Assembly: GCA_003240855.1 (NCBI GenBank)
Contig: QFNN01000032.1
Coordinates: 1-27,074, forward strand
From: Sphingomonas sanxanigenens
GTDB taxonomy: Bacteria > Pseudomonadota > Alphaproteobacteria > Sphingomonadales > Sphingomonadaceae
DNA: 27,074 bases
Direction of reading: 5' to 3'
Shown here: piece after piece, positions 7,254-15,466 of the stretch
How the letters are laid out: every line of letters starts with the position of its first letter
Position numbering within the stretch: position 1 is the stretch's first letter
Notes under the pieces: generated by a model
What the model was told of the DNA's origin: nothing
Databases searched by the model: none
What the model saw: the letters and a program-made list of their open reading frames with translations, nothing else
Position numbers and translations under genes: made by a program

Positions 7254-8267
7254 TCAATAAGCGCGCGCGATCGCGAACTCGACGGCTTCGACCAGCGCCG
7301 CCTTGGCCTGCCCAGAAGCGAAGCCGCCAAGCGCGTCGATCGCCCGCTGGCCATAGAAACGCGCACGGGCGATCGCATCGGCCAGCGCACCGGTTTCCGC
7401 CAGCAATTGCTTCGCCTGCTCAAGGTCCGCGTCGGAAATGCGATGGCCCATCATCGCGTCGCGCCAGAAACGCTTGTCGGCATCGCTGCCGCGCGCATGG
7501 GCGAGGATGACCGGCAGCGTCACCTTGCCGTCGCGGAAATCGTCGCCCGTGTCCTTGCCCATCGTGCGGGCGTCCGACGCATAATCGATCGCATCATCGA
7601 CAAGCTGGAAGGCGACGCCAAGGTTGCGGCCATAAGCGTCGAGCGCCAGTTCCTCTGCCTCGGGCCGTTCGGCGACGACGGCCGCGATGCGGCAGGCGGC
7701 GGCGAACAGCGCCGCAGTCTTGGCGCCGATGATCTCGAGATACTGGTCCTCGCTGGTGTCGACGCGGCGCTGCGCGCTCAACTGGTTGACCTCGCCTTCA
7801 GCGATCACCGCGCTGGCGTTGGACAGGATGCGCAGCACCTTCAGGCTGCCGTCCTCGACCATCAGCTCGAACGAACGACTGAACAGGAAATCACCGACCA
7901 GAACGCTCGCCGGGTTGCCCCAGATCATGTTGGCGGTGCGCTTGCCCCTGCGCAGGTCCGATCCGTCGACGACATCGTCGTGGAGCAGAGTCGCGGTGTG
8001 AATGAACTCGACGCTGGCGGCGAGTTGGTGATGCCGCGTGCCCGGATAACCGAGCAGCCGGGCGCAGGCCAGCGTCAGCATCGGCCGCATCCGTTTGCCC
8101 CCGCCCGCAATCAGGTGGCCGGCAAGTTCGGGAATCAACGGAATGTGCGACTGCATGCGATCGAGGATGACGCTGTTGACCGCATTCATATCCTGCGCGA
8201 CGAGCGCCATCATCGGATCGAGCGTAGGCTGGCGCTCGGCGCCGATACGGTGAACTGTCGCAGTCAT
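7254..8267 (-). CDS. ispB: Polyprenyl (octa-/decaprenyl) diphosphate synthase
   Basis: A 337-residue trans-isoprenyl diphosphate synthase. It condenses isopentenyl diphosphate onto an allylic primer to make the long side chain of ubiquinone. Motifs: GGGKRMRP (55-62), first aspartate-rich motif DDVVD (97-101), GDFLFSRSFELM, and second aspartate-rich motif DDAIDY (224-229). The small residues before the first motif (HTATLLH) are those of long-chain enzymes. Sphingomonads usually carry ubiquinone-10, so decaprenyl diphosphate is the likelier product than the octaprenyl of E. coli IspB; this is inference. The ATG at 8267 was chosen by homology; the frame runs on upstream to 8378 without conservation and would enter the divergent chorismate mutase gene. 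Confidence 0.92.
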   Translation of the reverse strand: MTATVHRIGAERQPTLDPMMALVAQDMNAVNSVILDRMQSHIPLIPELAGHLIAGGGKRMRPMLTLACARLLGYPGTRHHQLAASVEFIHTATLLHDDVVDGSDLRRGKRTANMIWGNPASVLVGDFLFSRSFELMVEDGSLKVLRILSNASAVIAEGEVNQLSAQRRVDTSEDQYLEIIGAKTAALFAAACRIAAVVAERPEAEELALDAYGRNLGVAFQLVDDAIDYASDARTMGKDTGDDFRDGKVTLPVILAHARGSDADKRFWRDAMMGHRISDADLEQAKQLLAETGALADAIARARFYGQRAIDALGGFASGQAKAALVEAVEFAIARAY

Positions 8268-8362
8268 TGGGGCGATGTGGCGCGGGCGCGGGCCGAGCGC
8301 AAGCGCGAAGCGCTTGCACTCGGCGGCCTCTGTGTCGAAAACGGCCCAAACAGGGGATTCGA

Positions 8363-8647
8363 ATGACCGACGATACACTGGCGCGTTACCGGGAAAGCAT
8401 CGACAATATCGACGCCGCGCTGGTTTTCATGCTCGCCGAGCGCTTCAAGATCACGCAGGCCGTAGGCCGTCACAAGGCGACCCACGGCCTCCCCCCGGCC
8501 GATCCGGGCCGCGAGGATCGCCAGATCGAGCGTCTGCGCCGGCTGGCGCAGGACGCCAATCTCGACCCGGAGTTTTCGGAGAAGTTTCTTCGCTTCATCA
8601 TTGATGAAGTGATCCGCCATCACGAACGGATGCGCGATGGCGCATAA
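8363..8647 (+). CDS. Chorismate mutase, AroQ class (type II, monofunctional)
   Basis: A 94-residue all-helical protein that converts chorismate to prephenate, the branch step to phenylalanine and tyrosine. Family features: RYRESIDNIDAALVFMLAERF (helix 1, with the active-site Arg), the K.......GLPPADPGREDRQIERL region, and FLRFIIDEVIRHHERM at the C-terminus. The length is normal for the stand-alone AroQ-alpha domain; no prephenate dehydratase or DAHP synthase is fused. The ATG at 8363 has AGGGG about seven bases upstream; the open frame upstream (to 8267) is non-conserved. It is transcribed divergently from the polyprenyl synthase with 95 bases between starts, so the two promoters must lie there, although I see no convincing -35/-10 pair. 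Confidence 0.92.
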   Translation: MTDDTLARYRESIDNIDAALVFMLAERFKITQAVGRHKATHGLPPADPGREDRQIERLRRLAQDANLDPEFSEKFLRFIIDEVIRHHERMRDGA

Positions 8648-8670
8648 GCGCAGATCGCCGCAATGAAGAA

Positions 8671-8694
8671 GGGCGGTCCCTTTCGGAACCGCCC
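8671..8694. terminator. Hairpin terminator between chorismate mutase and M13 peptidase
   Basis: Arms gggcggt (8671-8677) and accgccc (8688-8694) pair perfectly, with two further G-C pairs possible above a bulged A. It lies 23 bases after the chorismate mutase stop and just before the stop of the convergent peptidase gene, so it can serve both. Confidence 0.6.
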
Positions 8695-8702
8695 CACCAT
8701 TC

Positions 8703-10784
8703 TTACCAGACCTTGATGCGCTGATCGGGCGCCAGGTAAAACTTCTCGCCCGGCTTCACCCCGAACGCCGCATACCAGGCGTCGAGATTGCGCACGACAT
8801 AAGGCCGCCAGTTGCCCGGCGTGTGCGGATCGGTGGTCAACTGCTGCTGCACCGCCGCGTCGCGACCCTTGTAGCGATAGATTTGCGCGAACCCGAGGAA
8901 GAAGCGCTGGTCGCCGTTGAACCCGTCGAGCACCGGCGCCGGCTTGCCCTTCAGCGAGATATGATAGGCGTCGAGCGCAATGTTCACGCCCGCGAGATCG
9001 GCCATATTCTCGCCCAGCGTCAGCTCGCCGTTCACATGGCTGCCGGGGATCGGCTCATAGGCGCCATATTGGGCGACGACGCGATCGGTATAGGCCTTGA
9101 AGCGCTTCACATCCTCGGCCGTCCACCATTCGCTGAGATTGCCCTTGGGATCGAACTTGCTGCCCTGATCGTCGAAATGGTGGCTCAGCTCATGGCCGAT
9201 CACCGCGCCGATCGCGCCGTAATTGACCGCATCGTCGGCATTGGGATCGAAGAAAGGCGGCTGGAGGATCGCGGCGGGAAAGACCACCTCGTTCATCAGC
9301 GGGTTGGCGTAGGCGTTCACCGTCTGCGGCGTCATGCCCCACTCGCTGCGATCGACGGGCTTGCCGATCTTGTCGAGGTTGCGCTGATATTCAAAGGCGG
9401 TCGAGCGCAGTTTGTTGCCATAGGCGTCGTCGCGACTGATCATAAGCGCCGAATAGTCGCGCCACTTGTCGGGATAACCGATCTTGGCGGTGAAGGCGGC
9501 GAGCTTGGCGCGCGCCTTTTCCTTCGTTTCGGGCGCCATCCAGGTCAGCTTCTGAAGCCGCAGGTCGAGCGCGGCGCGCAGGTTGCCGACCAGCACTTCC
9601 ATCTTCGCCTTGGATTCGGGCGGAAAATATTTGGCGACGTAAAGCTCGCCCACCGCTTCGCCCAGCCCGGCGTTGACGAGGTCGACGCCGCGCTTCCAGC
9701 GATCCTTGAGCATGGGCGTGCCCGACAGCGTCTTGCCATACATGTCGAAATTGGCCTGGACGAAGGCCTTGGGCAGCAGCGGCGCGGCGTTGGCGATCGT
9801 GCGCAGCGTCAGATAATCCTTCCACACCGTGAGCGGCTCGGACGCGACCAGCGCGGCGATGCCGGTGACGGCGCTCGGCTGCGCGACCACGACCTGCGGC
9901 TGCGCGCCGACGCCGGCGGCGGTCAGGAAAGCCTTCCAGTCAAAGCCCGGATATTTGGCCGCGACCTCGGCGGTCGCCACCGGATTATAGAGTTTTTCGA
10001 TCTGGCGCGATTCGGCGCGGGTCCAGTGCGTCTTGGCGATCTTGACCTCAAGATCGTAGATGCCCTGCGCCTTGGCCTCCGCGTCGGGGATGCCCGCCAG
10101 CGTCAGCATCTGCGCGATATAGGCCTTGTACTTGGTCCGCGCCTCCTGGAACTTCGGGTTGGTGTCGACCAGATAATAGTCGCGGTCGGGAAGGCCGAGG
10201 CCGCCCTGGCCGATATAGACGGCGTAGGTGCTGTTGTTCTTCAGATCCTGCTCGATGCCTGCGCCGATCGGCGTGTCGATGCCGATGCGCTGATCCTGGC
10301 CGAAGATGCGCGCGACATCGGCGGCGGACTTGATCGCGGCGATCTCGTCGAGCTGCGGTTTCAGCGGCGCGACGCCCTTCGCGTCGATCGCGGCCTCGTC
10401 CATGAAGCTGGCATAATAATCGCCCACCTTCTGCGTCGCCGAACCCGGCGCAGCCTTGGTCGCGGCCGACTCTTCGATCACGATGCGCGTGCGCTGGTCG
10501 GACAGGTCGCGCAGGATCGCGAAACCGCCCCACGAGGCGCGGTCGTCGGGAATCCTGGTGTTCTTGTCCCAGGTGCCGTTGACGAATTTGTAGAAATCGT
10601 CGCCGGGCGCGACGCTCCTGTCCATGCCCGCCAGATCGACGCCAAAGCCGCCAAGGCTCGGATGGCCCGGCGTCGACGGAGCCAGCGTCGCGGGCTGCGC
10701 GGCCGCGCCTTCGGCCAGCGCGGGCTGCGCAGCGGCCGTGGCGAGCGCAAGCGTCGCCGCGCCCAGAAGGATGCGATGAATCAT
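8703..10784 (-). CDS. M13-family (neprilysin/PepO-like) zinc metallopeptidase, exported
   Basis: A 693-residue exported peptidase. Residues 1-24 form a signal peptide (LLGAATLALATAAAQPALA). The mature N-terminal region (FYKFVNGTWDKNTRIPDDRASWGGF) is the M13 N domain. The active site is HELSH at 531-535, with two zinc-binding His and the catalytic Glu, and the third zinc ligand Glu592 is in GENMADLAG with Asp596. The NAY motif (VNAYANP) that binds substrate backbone is present, and the C-terminal tail DQRIKVW is standard. M13 enzymes cut short peptides; here the site would be the periplasm or outer surface. The ATG at 10784 has CGGGGA upstream at the right spacing. It lies downstream of the two-component genes on the same strand, separated by 116 bases with a small hairpin. 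Confidence 0.93.
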   Translation of the reverse strand: MIHRILLGAATLALATAAAQPALAEGAAAQPATLAPSTPGHPSLGGFGVDLAGMDRSVAPGDDFYKFVNGTWDKNTRIPDDRASWGGFAILRDLSDQRTRIVIEESAATKAAPGSATQKVGDYYASFMDEAAIDAKGVAPLKPQLDEIAAIKSAADVARIFGQDQRIGIDTPIGAGIEQDLKNNSTYAVYIGQGGLGLPDRDYYLVDTNPKFQEARTKYKAYIAQMLTLAGIPDAEAKAQGIYDLEVKIAKTHWTRAESRQIEKLYNPVATAEVAAKYPGFDWKAFLTAAGVGAQPQVVVAQPSAVTGIAALVASEPLTVWKDYLTLRTIANAAPLLPKAFVQANFDMYGKTLSGTPMLKDRWKRGVDLVNAGLGEAVGELYVAKYFPPESKAKMEVLVGNLRAALDLRLQKLTWMAPETKEKARAKLAAFTAKIGYPDKWRDYSALMISRDDAYGNKLRSTAFEYQRNLDKIGKPVDRSEWGMTPQTVNAYANPLMNEVVFPAAILQPPFFDPNADDAVNYGAIGAVIGHELSHHFDDQGSKFDPKGNLSEWWTAEDVKRFKAYTDRVVAQYGAYEPIPGSHVNGELTLGENMADLAGVNIALDAYHISLKGKPAPVLDGFNGDQRFFLGFAQIYRYKGRDAAVQQQLTTDPHTPGNWRPYVVRNLDAWYAAFGVKPGEKFYLAPDQRIKVW

Positions 10785-10836
10785 GGATTGTCCCCGGGAA
10801 ATCATAGGAAGGCTGCGACCTTAACGGCGCAGGCCC

Positions 10837-10852
10837 GCAGCGCAAGCGCTGC
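10837..10852 (-). terminator. Small hairpin after the histidine kinase gene
   Basis: Arms gcagcgc (10837-10843) and gcgctgc (10846-10852) form a 7-bp stem with a two-base loop, about 50 bases after the kinase stop on the minus strand. A two-base loop is tight, so the real loop would be four bases or more. There is no T-tract. It may attenuate readthrough into the peptidase gene. Confidence 0.35.
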
Positions 10853-10900
10853 GCATGTCGTTCGTCGTCAGCCGTCGGCGCTTGGCAGAAGCGTCAGTGC

Positions 10901-12307
10901 TCAATCCGCCGCCGGCAGCCGCAACCTGACGAGCAGACCGCCCAGATCCTCGCTTTCCTCCAGCGCGACCGTGCCGCCATATATCTCCACCACGTCGCGG
11001 ACGATAGCGAGGCCGAGGCCGGTTCCCGGTTTCGACGTATCGAGCCGCACCCCGCGCTCGAACAGCTTGTCGCGCAGTTCCGCCGGGATGCCGCGACCGT
11101 CATCCTCGACCATGATCTCGACGAAACCGGCATCGCCGGCGACGGTCACGAACACGCTGCCCCCGCCATATTTGGCGGCATTTTCGATCAGATTGCCGAG
11201 AATCTCGTCAAGATCCTGCCGCTCGACGCGCACCGCCAGATCCTTGCGCCCCGCCATGTCGAGACGGACATGGGCGTAAAGGCGCCCCACGGCGCGCTCC
11301 ACCGCCTGCAGGCTGGGCCAGACTTCGGCGCGACTGTGCGAATGGCCGCGCCGCCCCACGGCGCGCGCGCGCGCAAGGTGATGATCGACCTGGCGGCGCA
11401 TCGTCGTCGCCTCGCGTACGACGGTTTCGGACAGATCGGGCGCGCCGGCGGTCGCGGCGTTCATAATGACGGTCAGCGGCGTCTTGAGCGCATGGGCGAG
11501 GTTGCCGGCATGGCGGCGCGCTTCCTCGGCCTGCTTTTCATTATGTTCGAGCAGCGCGTTCAGTTCCTCGACCAGCGGCGTCACTTCATTGGGCATCGCC
11601 TCGGTGATCCGGCTCGCCTTGCCCGCGCGCATCGCGGCGATAGCTGCGCGCACCTTGCGCAGCGGCCACAACCCGTAAAATGTCTGGAGCGCCGCCAGCG
11701 CGATCAGCCCGAGCGCCAGCAGCGCGAAGCTGCGCACCAGCGTCTTGCGCAGCGAGGCGATCTGCTCGTCAAGCCCGGCGCGCGACTGCGCGACCTGGAA
11801 GCGCCAGCTCACCTTCGATCCCGGCAGCTTCACGTCGCGTTCGAGGACGCGGAGCCTGTCGTCGGGAAACTCGTTGCTGTCATAGACGTGGATGTCCTCG
11901 TCGCCATGCCCGCTATGCACCTGCAACGCGCGGTCCCACAGCGAACGCGACCGGAAATGGTCGAAGCCCTTGCCGCTGATCTGGTAGTAGAGCCCCGAAT
12001 AAGGCTCGAGAAAGCGCTGGTCGCCGAGCGGGCGGTTAAGCAGCACCTCGCCCCCCGGCCCGATCTCGGCCGAGGCGATCATAGCGGTCAGCACATATTC
12101 GAGTGAGTCGTCGAAATTGCGCGTGACGGCGCCGGTCAGCACGCGATCCAGCGCCATGCCGCCGCCGAGCAGCAGCAGGCTGATCCACAGGCCGGCGATG
12201 ACGATCATGCGCCGACTGAGCGACCCCGTCGTCCGCCGGCGCGCGGCGGGCGGCGCGGCCGGCTTGGTCACGCCGGCCGCCGGTTCGGGGGCCGGCGCGT
12301 CGGCCAT
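10901..12307 (-). CDS. Sensor histidine kinase, PhoQ/FeuQ-like
   Basis: A 468-residue two-component kinase. An Ala/Pro-rich cytoplasmic N-terminus is followed by TM1 (about 33-54), a periplasmic sensor domain of about 140 residues, TM2 (about 193-213), a HAMP-like linker, and the dimerisation/phosphoacceptor helix with His272 in LAHALKTPLT. The ATPase domain shows NLIENAAKYG (N box), EDDGRGIP (G1) and GTGLGLAIV (G2). The HALKTPL form of the H box is typical of PhoQ-type kinases. The periplasmic region contains HSGHGDEDIH, a His/Asp/Glu patch that could bind cations; this is inference. The ATG at 12307 is one base after the TGA of the response regulator, so translation is coupled and the two are partners. 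An 11-codon upstream extension lies inside the regulator gene and was discarded. Confidence 0.92.
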   Translation of the reverse strand: MADAPAPEPAAGVTKPAAPPAARRRTTGSLSRRMIVIAGLWISLLLLGGGMALDRVLTGAVTRNFDDSLEYVLTAMIASAEIGPGGEVLLNRPLGDQRFLEPYSGLYYQISGKGFDHFRSRSLWDRALQVHSGHGDEDIHVYDSNEFPDDRLRVLERDVKLPGSKVSWRFQVAQSRAGLDEQIASLRKTLVRSFALLALGLIALAALQTFYGLWPLRKVRAAIAAMRAGKASRITEAMPNEVTPLVEELNALLEHNEKQAEEARRHAGNLAHALKTPLTVIMNAATAGAPDLSETVVREATTMRRQVDHHLARARAVGRRGHSHSRAEVWPSLQAVERAVGRLYAHVRLDMAGRKDLAVRVERQDLDEILGNLIENAAKYGGGSVFVTVAGDAGFVEIMVEDDGRGIPAELRDKLFERGVRLDTSKPGTGLGLAIVRDVVEIYGGTVALEESEDLGGLLVRLRLPAAD

Positions 12308-12308
12308 G

Positions 12309-12974
12309 TCAGGCGGCCGGATCTTCGAGGCTGTAGCCAAGGCCGCGGATCGTGGTGATCACGTCCTGGCCCAGCTTCTTGCGGATGCGCGTCACGAACA
12401 CTTCGATCGTGTTCGAATCGCGATCGAAATCCTGATCGTAAATATGCTCGATCAGTTCGGTGCGGCTGACGACCTTGCCTTTGTGGTGGAGCAGGTAGCT
12501 GAGCAGCTTATATTCCTGCGCGGTCAGCTTCACCGGCTCGCCGGCAAGCGTCACGCGCCCGCTGCGCGTATCGAGGCGCACGTCGCCGGCGATCAGTTCC
12601 GAGCTGGCGTTGCCCGAGGCGCGGCGGATCAGCGCGCGCAGCCGGGCGATCAGTTCTTCCGACTGGAAGGGCTTGGCGAGATAATCGTCGGCGCCGGCGT
12701 CCAGCCCCGCCACCTTGTCCGACCAACTGTCGCGCGCGGTCAGCACCAGCACCGGCATGGTGCGGCCGTCCTTGCGCCAGCGATCGAGCACGGTCAGCCC
12801 GTCAATCTCGGGCAGGCCGAGGTCGAGGATCACCGCGTCGTAGGATTCGGTCGAACCGAGGAAGTGGCCGTCCTCGCCATCGGTCGCGAGATCGACCGCA
12901 TAGCCCGCATCTTCGAGCGTGCTGCGAAGCTGCTGGCCCAGGCTCGGTTCGTCCTCGACGATCAGAACACGCAT
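12309..12974 (-). CDS. OmpR-family response regulator
   Basis: A 221-residue DNA-binding regulator. The receiver domain (1-115) has the acidic pair Glu7/Asp8, phosphoacceptor Asp51 (ILDLGLPEIDG), Thr79 and Lys101 (YLAKPF). The C-terminal winged helix (about 125-218) contains LTAQEYKLLSYLLHHKGKVVSRTELIEHIY and the recognition helix SNTIEVFVTRIRKKLG, then TIRGLGYSLE. It belongs to the PhoP/FeuP-like group. The ATG at 12974 is preceded by AGAGG at seven bases; 27 further in-frame codons upstream are non-conserved. It is the middle gene of PepSY-like protein/regulator/kinase, so the first gene is a likely target or accessory. No direct-repeat operator could be assigned confidently. Confidence 0.94.
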   Translation of the reverse strand: MRVLIVEDEPSLGQQLRSTLEDAGYAVDLATDGEDGHFLGSTESYDAVILDLGLPEIDGLTVLDRWRKDGRTMPVLVLTARDSWSDKVAGLDAGADDYLAKPFQSEELIARLRALIRRASGNASSELIAGDVRLDTRSGRVTLAGEPVKLTAQEYKLLSYLLHHKGKVVSRTELIEHIYDQDFDRDSNTIEVFVTRIRKKLGQDVITTIRGLGYSLEDPAA

Positions 12975-13008
12975 CGCAATCCTCTCAATGTAACGTGAAG
13001 CGTCGCGC

Positions 13009-13524
13009 TTAATAGCCCGAACGGCCGACCACCTGTCCAGTCCGACCGTCGACATCGACCCAGATCACCTGCCCGCCGCGCAGGAATTTGAGGCGATAAT
13101 TGCCGTTCGCCGAATTGAACTCAGGCCCCAGATAGGATGCGCCGGGCATGCGCGGGACGATGCGCCCCTCAATCTCGCGCAGCGAACGCACCTGCCCCTG
13201 CGAACGATTGCGAAACACCTCATATTGATCGCCGCGCCGCGGCGGCGGGCCGCCATAGGGATAGCCCGGGGGGCCGTCCCTGCCGCCATCGCGGTCACGA
13301 CCGCCGTCGCGGTCCCGGCCGCCGTCGCGGTCCCGGCCGCCGTCGCGATCGCGCCCGCCATAACGATCCCGGCCGCCGGCATTGTCGCGGCCGCCCGGGT
13401 AGGGCCGCTCATAACGGTCGCCCGGATAAGGCTGCGCCCTCCGCTGGGCGATCGCCGAATCGGCGACCAGCGCAGCGCCAACGGCGAAGATCATCGCGGT
13501 CAGGATGGGCTTGGGCATCTTCAT
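13009..13524 (-). CDS. Exported PepSY-like protein with GGRDRD hexapeptide repeats
   Basis: A 171-residue secreted protein. Residues 1-26 form a signal peptide (FAVGAALVADSAIA, cleavage before Gln27). Residues 44-83 are about six and a half tandem copies of a hexapeptide GGRDRD, starting with the variants GGRDNA and GGRDRY. A Pro/Gly-rich stretch follows, then a C-terminal domain (about 110-171) with IEGRIVPRMPGASYLG and YRLKFLRGGQVIWVDVDGRTGQVVG, which looks like a PepSY or PepSY-related fold (beta strands ending in VDxxTGxVV). The repeat is highly charged, alternating Arg and Asp, and probably unstructured. The gene is 34 bases upstream of the response regulator and on the same strand. Small PepSY proteins often sit beside PhoPQ-like systems. 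The start at 13524 is used; ATG 13518 is equally possible. Confidence 0.8.
   Translation of the reverse strand: MKMPKPILTAMIFAVGAALVADSAIAQRRAQPYPGDRYERPYPGGRDNAGGRDRYGGRDRDGGRDRDGGRDRDGGRDRDGGRDGPPGYPYGGPPPRRGDQYEVFRNRSQGQVRSLREIEGRIVPRMPGASYLGPEFNSANGNYRLKFLRGGQVIWVDVDGRTGQVVGRSGY
13276..13395 (-). repeat. 18-bp tandem repeat coding GGRDRD
   Basis: About six and a half units of 18 bp inside the PepSY-like gene. On the plus strand the core unit is ccgccgtcgcggtcccgg, nearly identical in the middle copies and diverged at both ends (for example ccgccataacgatcccgg). The units are an exact multiple of three, so copy changes would keep the reading frame. There are no unique spacers between units, so this is not a CRISPR array. 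Confidence 0.9.
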
Positions 13525-13684
13525 TGCTGGTTGGCATAGGCGGCAGGCCTTGAATAGGCCATGAATGCCGCGCAGGTCCGCGTCGCCGGTCGCGCGCGGG
13601 GCGGCGGGCGCGATGGTCAGGCGTCCGCATTGGCGAAAGGCGCGGGGTGACGAACGGCTCCGCCGTCGCTATCTCGCGCGGATC

Positions 13685-15466
13685 ATGGCGGCACCTGTCC
13701 TCACTTATGAAAATCTTGGCCTCAACCAGGGCAGCGGCTGGCTGTTCCGGGGGCTCGACATCCATATCGGCGAGCGCGACCGGCTGGCGCTGATCGGGCG
13801 CAACGGCGCCGGCAAGACGACGTTGCTCAAGCTGCTCGCCGGGCGGATCGACAGCGACGAGGGGCGACGCACGATCGTGCCGGGCAAGCGCGTGGTGATG
13901 CTTGAGCAGGATCCGGACGTCAGCGCGTTCGAGACGCTGCGCGATTTCGCCGTCGCCGCGCCCGATGCGCCCCCGCTCCACGAGGTCGAGGCGATCGCCG
14001 ACCAGATCGGTCTCGATCTCTCACGCCCCTGCAGGACGGCGAGCGGCGGCGAGCGGCGGCGCGCCGCGATCGCGCGCGCGCTGGCGCAGGAGCCGGACGT
14101 GCTGTTGCTCGACGAGCCGACCAACCACCTCGATCTGGCGGCGATCGACTGGCTCGAAAGCTGGCTCAACCGCTTCAACGGCGCGTTCCTGGTCATCAGC
14201 CATGACCGCACTTTCCTCACCCGCCTGACGCGCTCGACGCTGTGGCTCGATCGTGGGGCGATCCGCCGCAACGAAGTGGGTTTCGGCGGTTTCGAGGCAT
14301 GGACCGAACGCGTCTATGCCGAAGAGGCGCGCGCTGCGGAAAAGCTCGACGCCAAGCTCAAGCTCGAACTTCACTGGCTCCAGCGCGGCGTGACCGCGCG
14401 GCGGCGGCGCAATCAGGGGCGGCTCGAAAAGCTCAATCAGATGCGGGCGCAGCGCGCATCGATGATCGGGCCGGCAGGCACGGCCAAGCTCGCCGTCGCC
14501 AATGACGAGGTCAAGACCAAGTCGGTCATCAACGCCGATCATGTCACCAAGCGCTTTGGCGACCGGACGATCATCCGCGACTTCACGCTCCGCATCCAGC
14601 GCGGCGACCGTATCGGGATCGTCGGCGCAAATGGCGCAGGCAAGACCACGCTTCTGCGCCTGCTGACCGGCGAGATCGCGCCCGACGAAGGCAAGATCAC
14701 GCTCGCCAAATCGCTCGACGGCATCGTCATCGATCAGCAGCGCAGGCTGCTCCAGCCGCAGAAGCGCGTGCGCGACATCCTCGCCGACGGCGGCGACTGG
14801 ATCGAGGTGCGCGGGGTCAAGAAGCATATCCAGGGCTATCTGAAGGACTTCCTCTTCGATCCGTCGCTGGTCGACGCCGCGGTCGGCACGCTATCGGGCG
14901 GAGAACAGTCGCGCCTGCTGCTGGCGCGTGAATTCGCCCGCGAATCCAATCTGCTGGTGCTGGACGAGCCGACCAACGACCTCGATCTCGAAACGCTCGA
15001 CCTGCTGCAGGAAGTAATCGCCGATTATGACGGCACCGTGCTCATCGTCAGCCATGATCGCGACTTCCTCGATCGCACCGTCACGATCACGCTGGGCCTC
15101 GACGGATCGGGCAAAGTCGATGTCGTCGCCGGCGGCTATGAGGATTGGGTCCGCAAGCGCGATCCGCGTCCCGAAGGCCGCAAGGCGCCCGCCGCCGCAA
15201 GGCCGCAGGCCGCTCCTCCCAAAACGCAGGCGACCAAGCTCAGCTACAAGGACCAGCGCGACTACGACCTTCTTCCCCAGCGCATCGAGGAACTGGAAAG
15301 CGCGATCGCGGATGACGAGGCGACGTTGGCCGACCCCGATCTTTACACGCGCGATCCGGGCCGGTTCGCATCGCTGACCAGGGCGATCGAGGACAAGCGC
15401 GCCGAAAAGGACAAGGCCGAGGAACGCTGGCTGACGCTCGCCGAAATGGTCGAGGCGCTGGGCTAG
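13685..15466 (+). CDS. uup: ABC-F ATPase Uup
   Basis: A 593-residue soluble protein with two ABC domains and no membrane segments. Domain 1 has Walker A GRNGAGKTT (about 39-47), signature SGGERRR and Walker B LLLDEPTNHLDL followed by SHDRTFL. The ABC-F linker carries the basic helix RRRRNQGRLEKLNQMR. Domain 2 has Walker A GANGAGKTT, signature SGGEQSR and Walker B LVLDEPTNDLDL with SHDRDFL. The C-terminal 75 residues, after an Ala/Pro-rich spacer, form the coiled-coil domain of Uup (LSYKDQRDYDLLPQRIEELE). ABC-F proteins act on ribosomes; Uup is also linked to DNA-structure binding and precise excision. The ATG at 13685 was chosen by homology; the ORF opens 40 codons earlier in non-conserved sequence. 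The gene is single, divergent from the PepSY-like gene. Confidence 0.92.
   Translation: MAAPVLTYENLGLNQGSGWLFRGLDIHIGERDRLALIGRNGAGKTTLLKLLAGRIDSDEGRRTIVPGKRVVMLEQDPDVSAFETLRDFAVAAPDAPPLHEVEAIADQIGLDLSRPCRTASGGERRRAAIARALAQEPDVLLLDEPTNHLDLAAIDWLESWLNRFNGAFLVISHDRTFLTRLTRSTLWLDRGAIRRNEVGFGGFEAWTERVYAEEARAAEKLDAKLKLELHWLQRGVTARRRRNQGRLEKLNQMRAQRASMIGPAGTAKLAVANDEVKTKSVINADHVTKRFGDRTIIRDFTLRIQRGDRIGIVGANGAGKTTLLRLLTGEIAPDEGKITLAKSLDGIVIDQQRRLLQPQKRVRDILADGGDWIEVRGVKKHIQGYLKDFLFDPSLVDAAVGTLSGGEQSRLLLAREFARESNLLVLDEPTNDLDLETLDLLQEVIADYDGTVLIVSHDRDFLDRTVTITLGLDGSGKVDVVAGGYEDWVRKRDPRPEGRKAPAAARPQAAPPKTQATKLSYKDQRDYDLLPQRIEELESAIADDEATLADPDLYTRDPGRFASLTRAIEDKRAEKDKAEERWLTLAEMVEALG

Noticed and set aside
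6367..7257. N-terminal extension of hrpB to 1112 residues
   Set aside because: The extra part is antisense to the PEP-CTERM gene, is not conserved in HrpB, and the usual HrpB start fits 6366.
8823..11279. An 818-codon open frame on the plus strand over the M13 peptidase gene
   Set aside because: It is antisense to a clear metallopeptidase with signal peptide and zinc site. Its translation is Arg/Gly/Asp/His-rich without domains, as expected from reverse-strand reading of GC-rich codons.
13276..13395. Regular repeats resembling a CRISPR array
   Set aside because: Units are 18 bp, directly abutting without unique spacers, and encode an in-frame hexapeptide in a signal-peptide protein. No cas gene is present.
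13565..13684. A 40-codon N-terminal extension of uup
   Set aside because: The sequence is Arg-rich and not like ABC-F starts; the conserved protein begins at the ATG at 13685.
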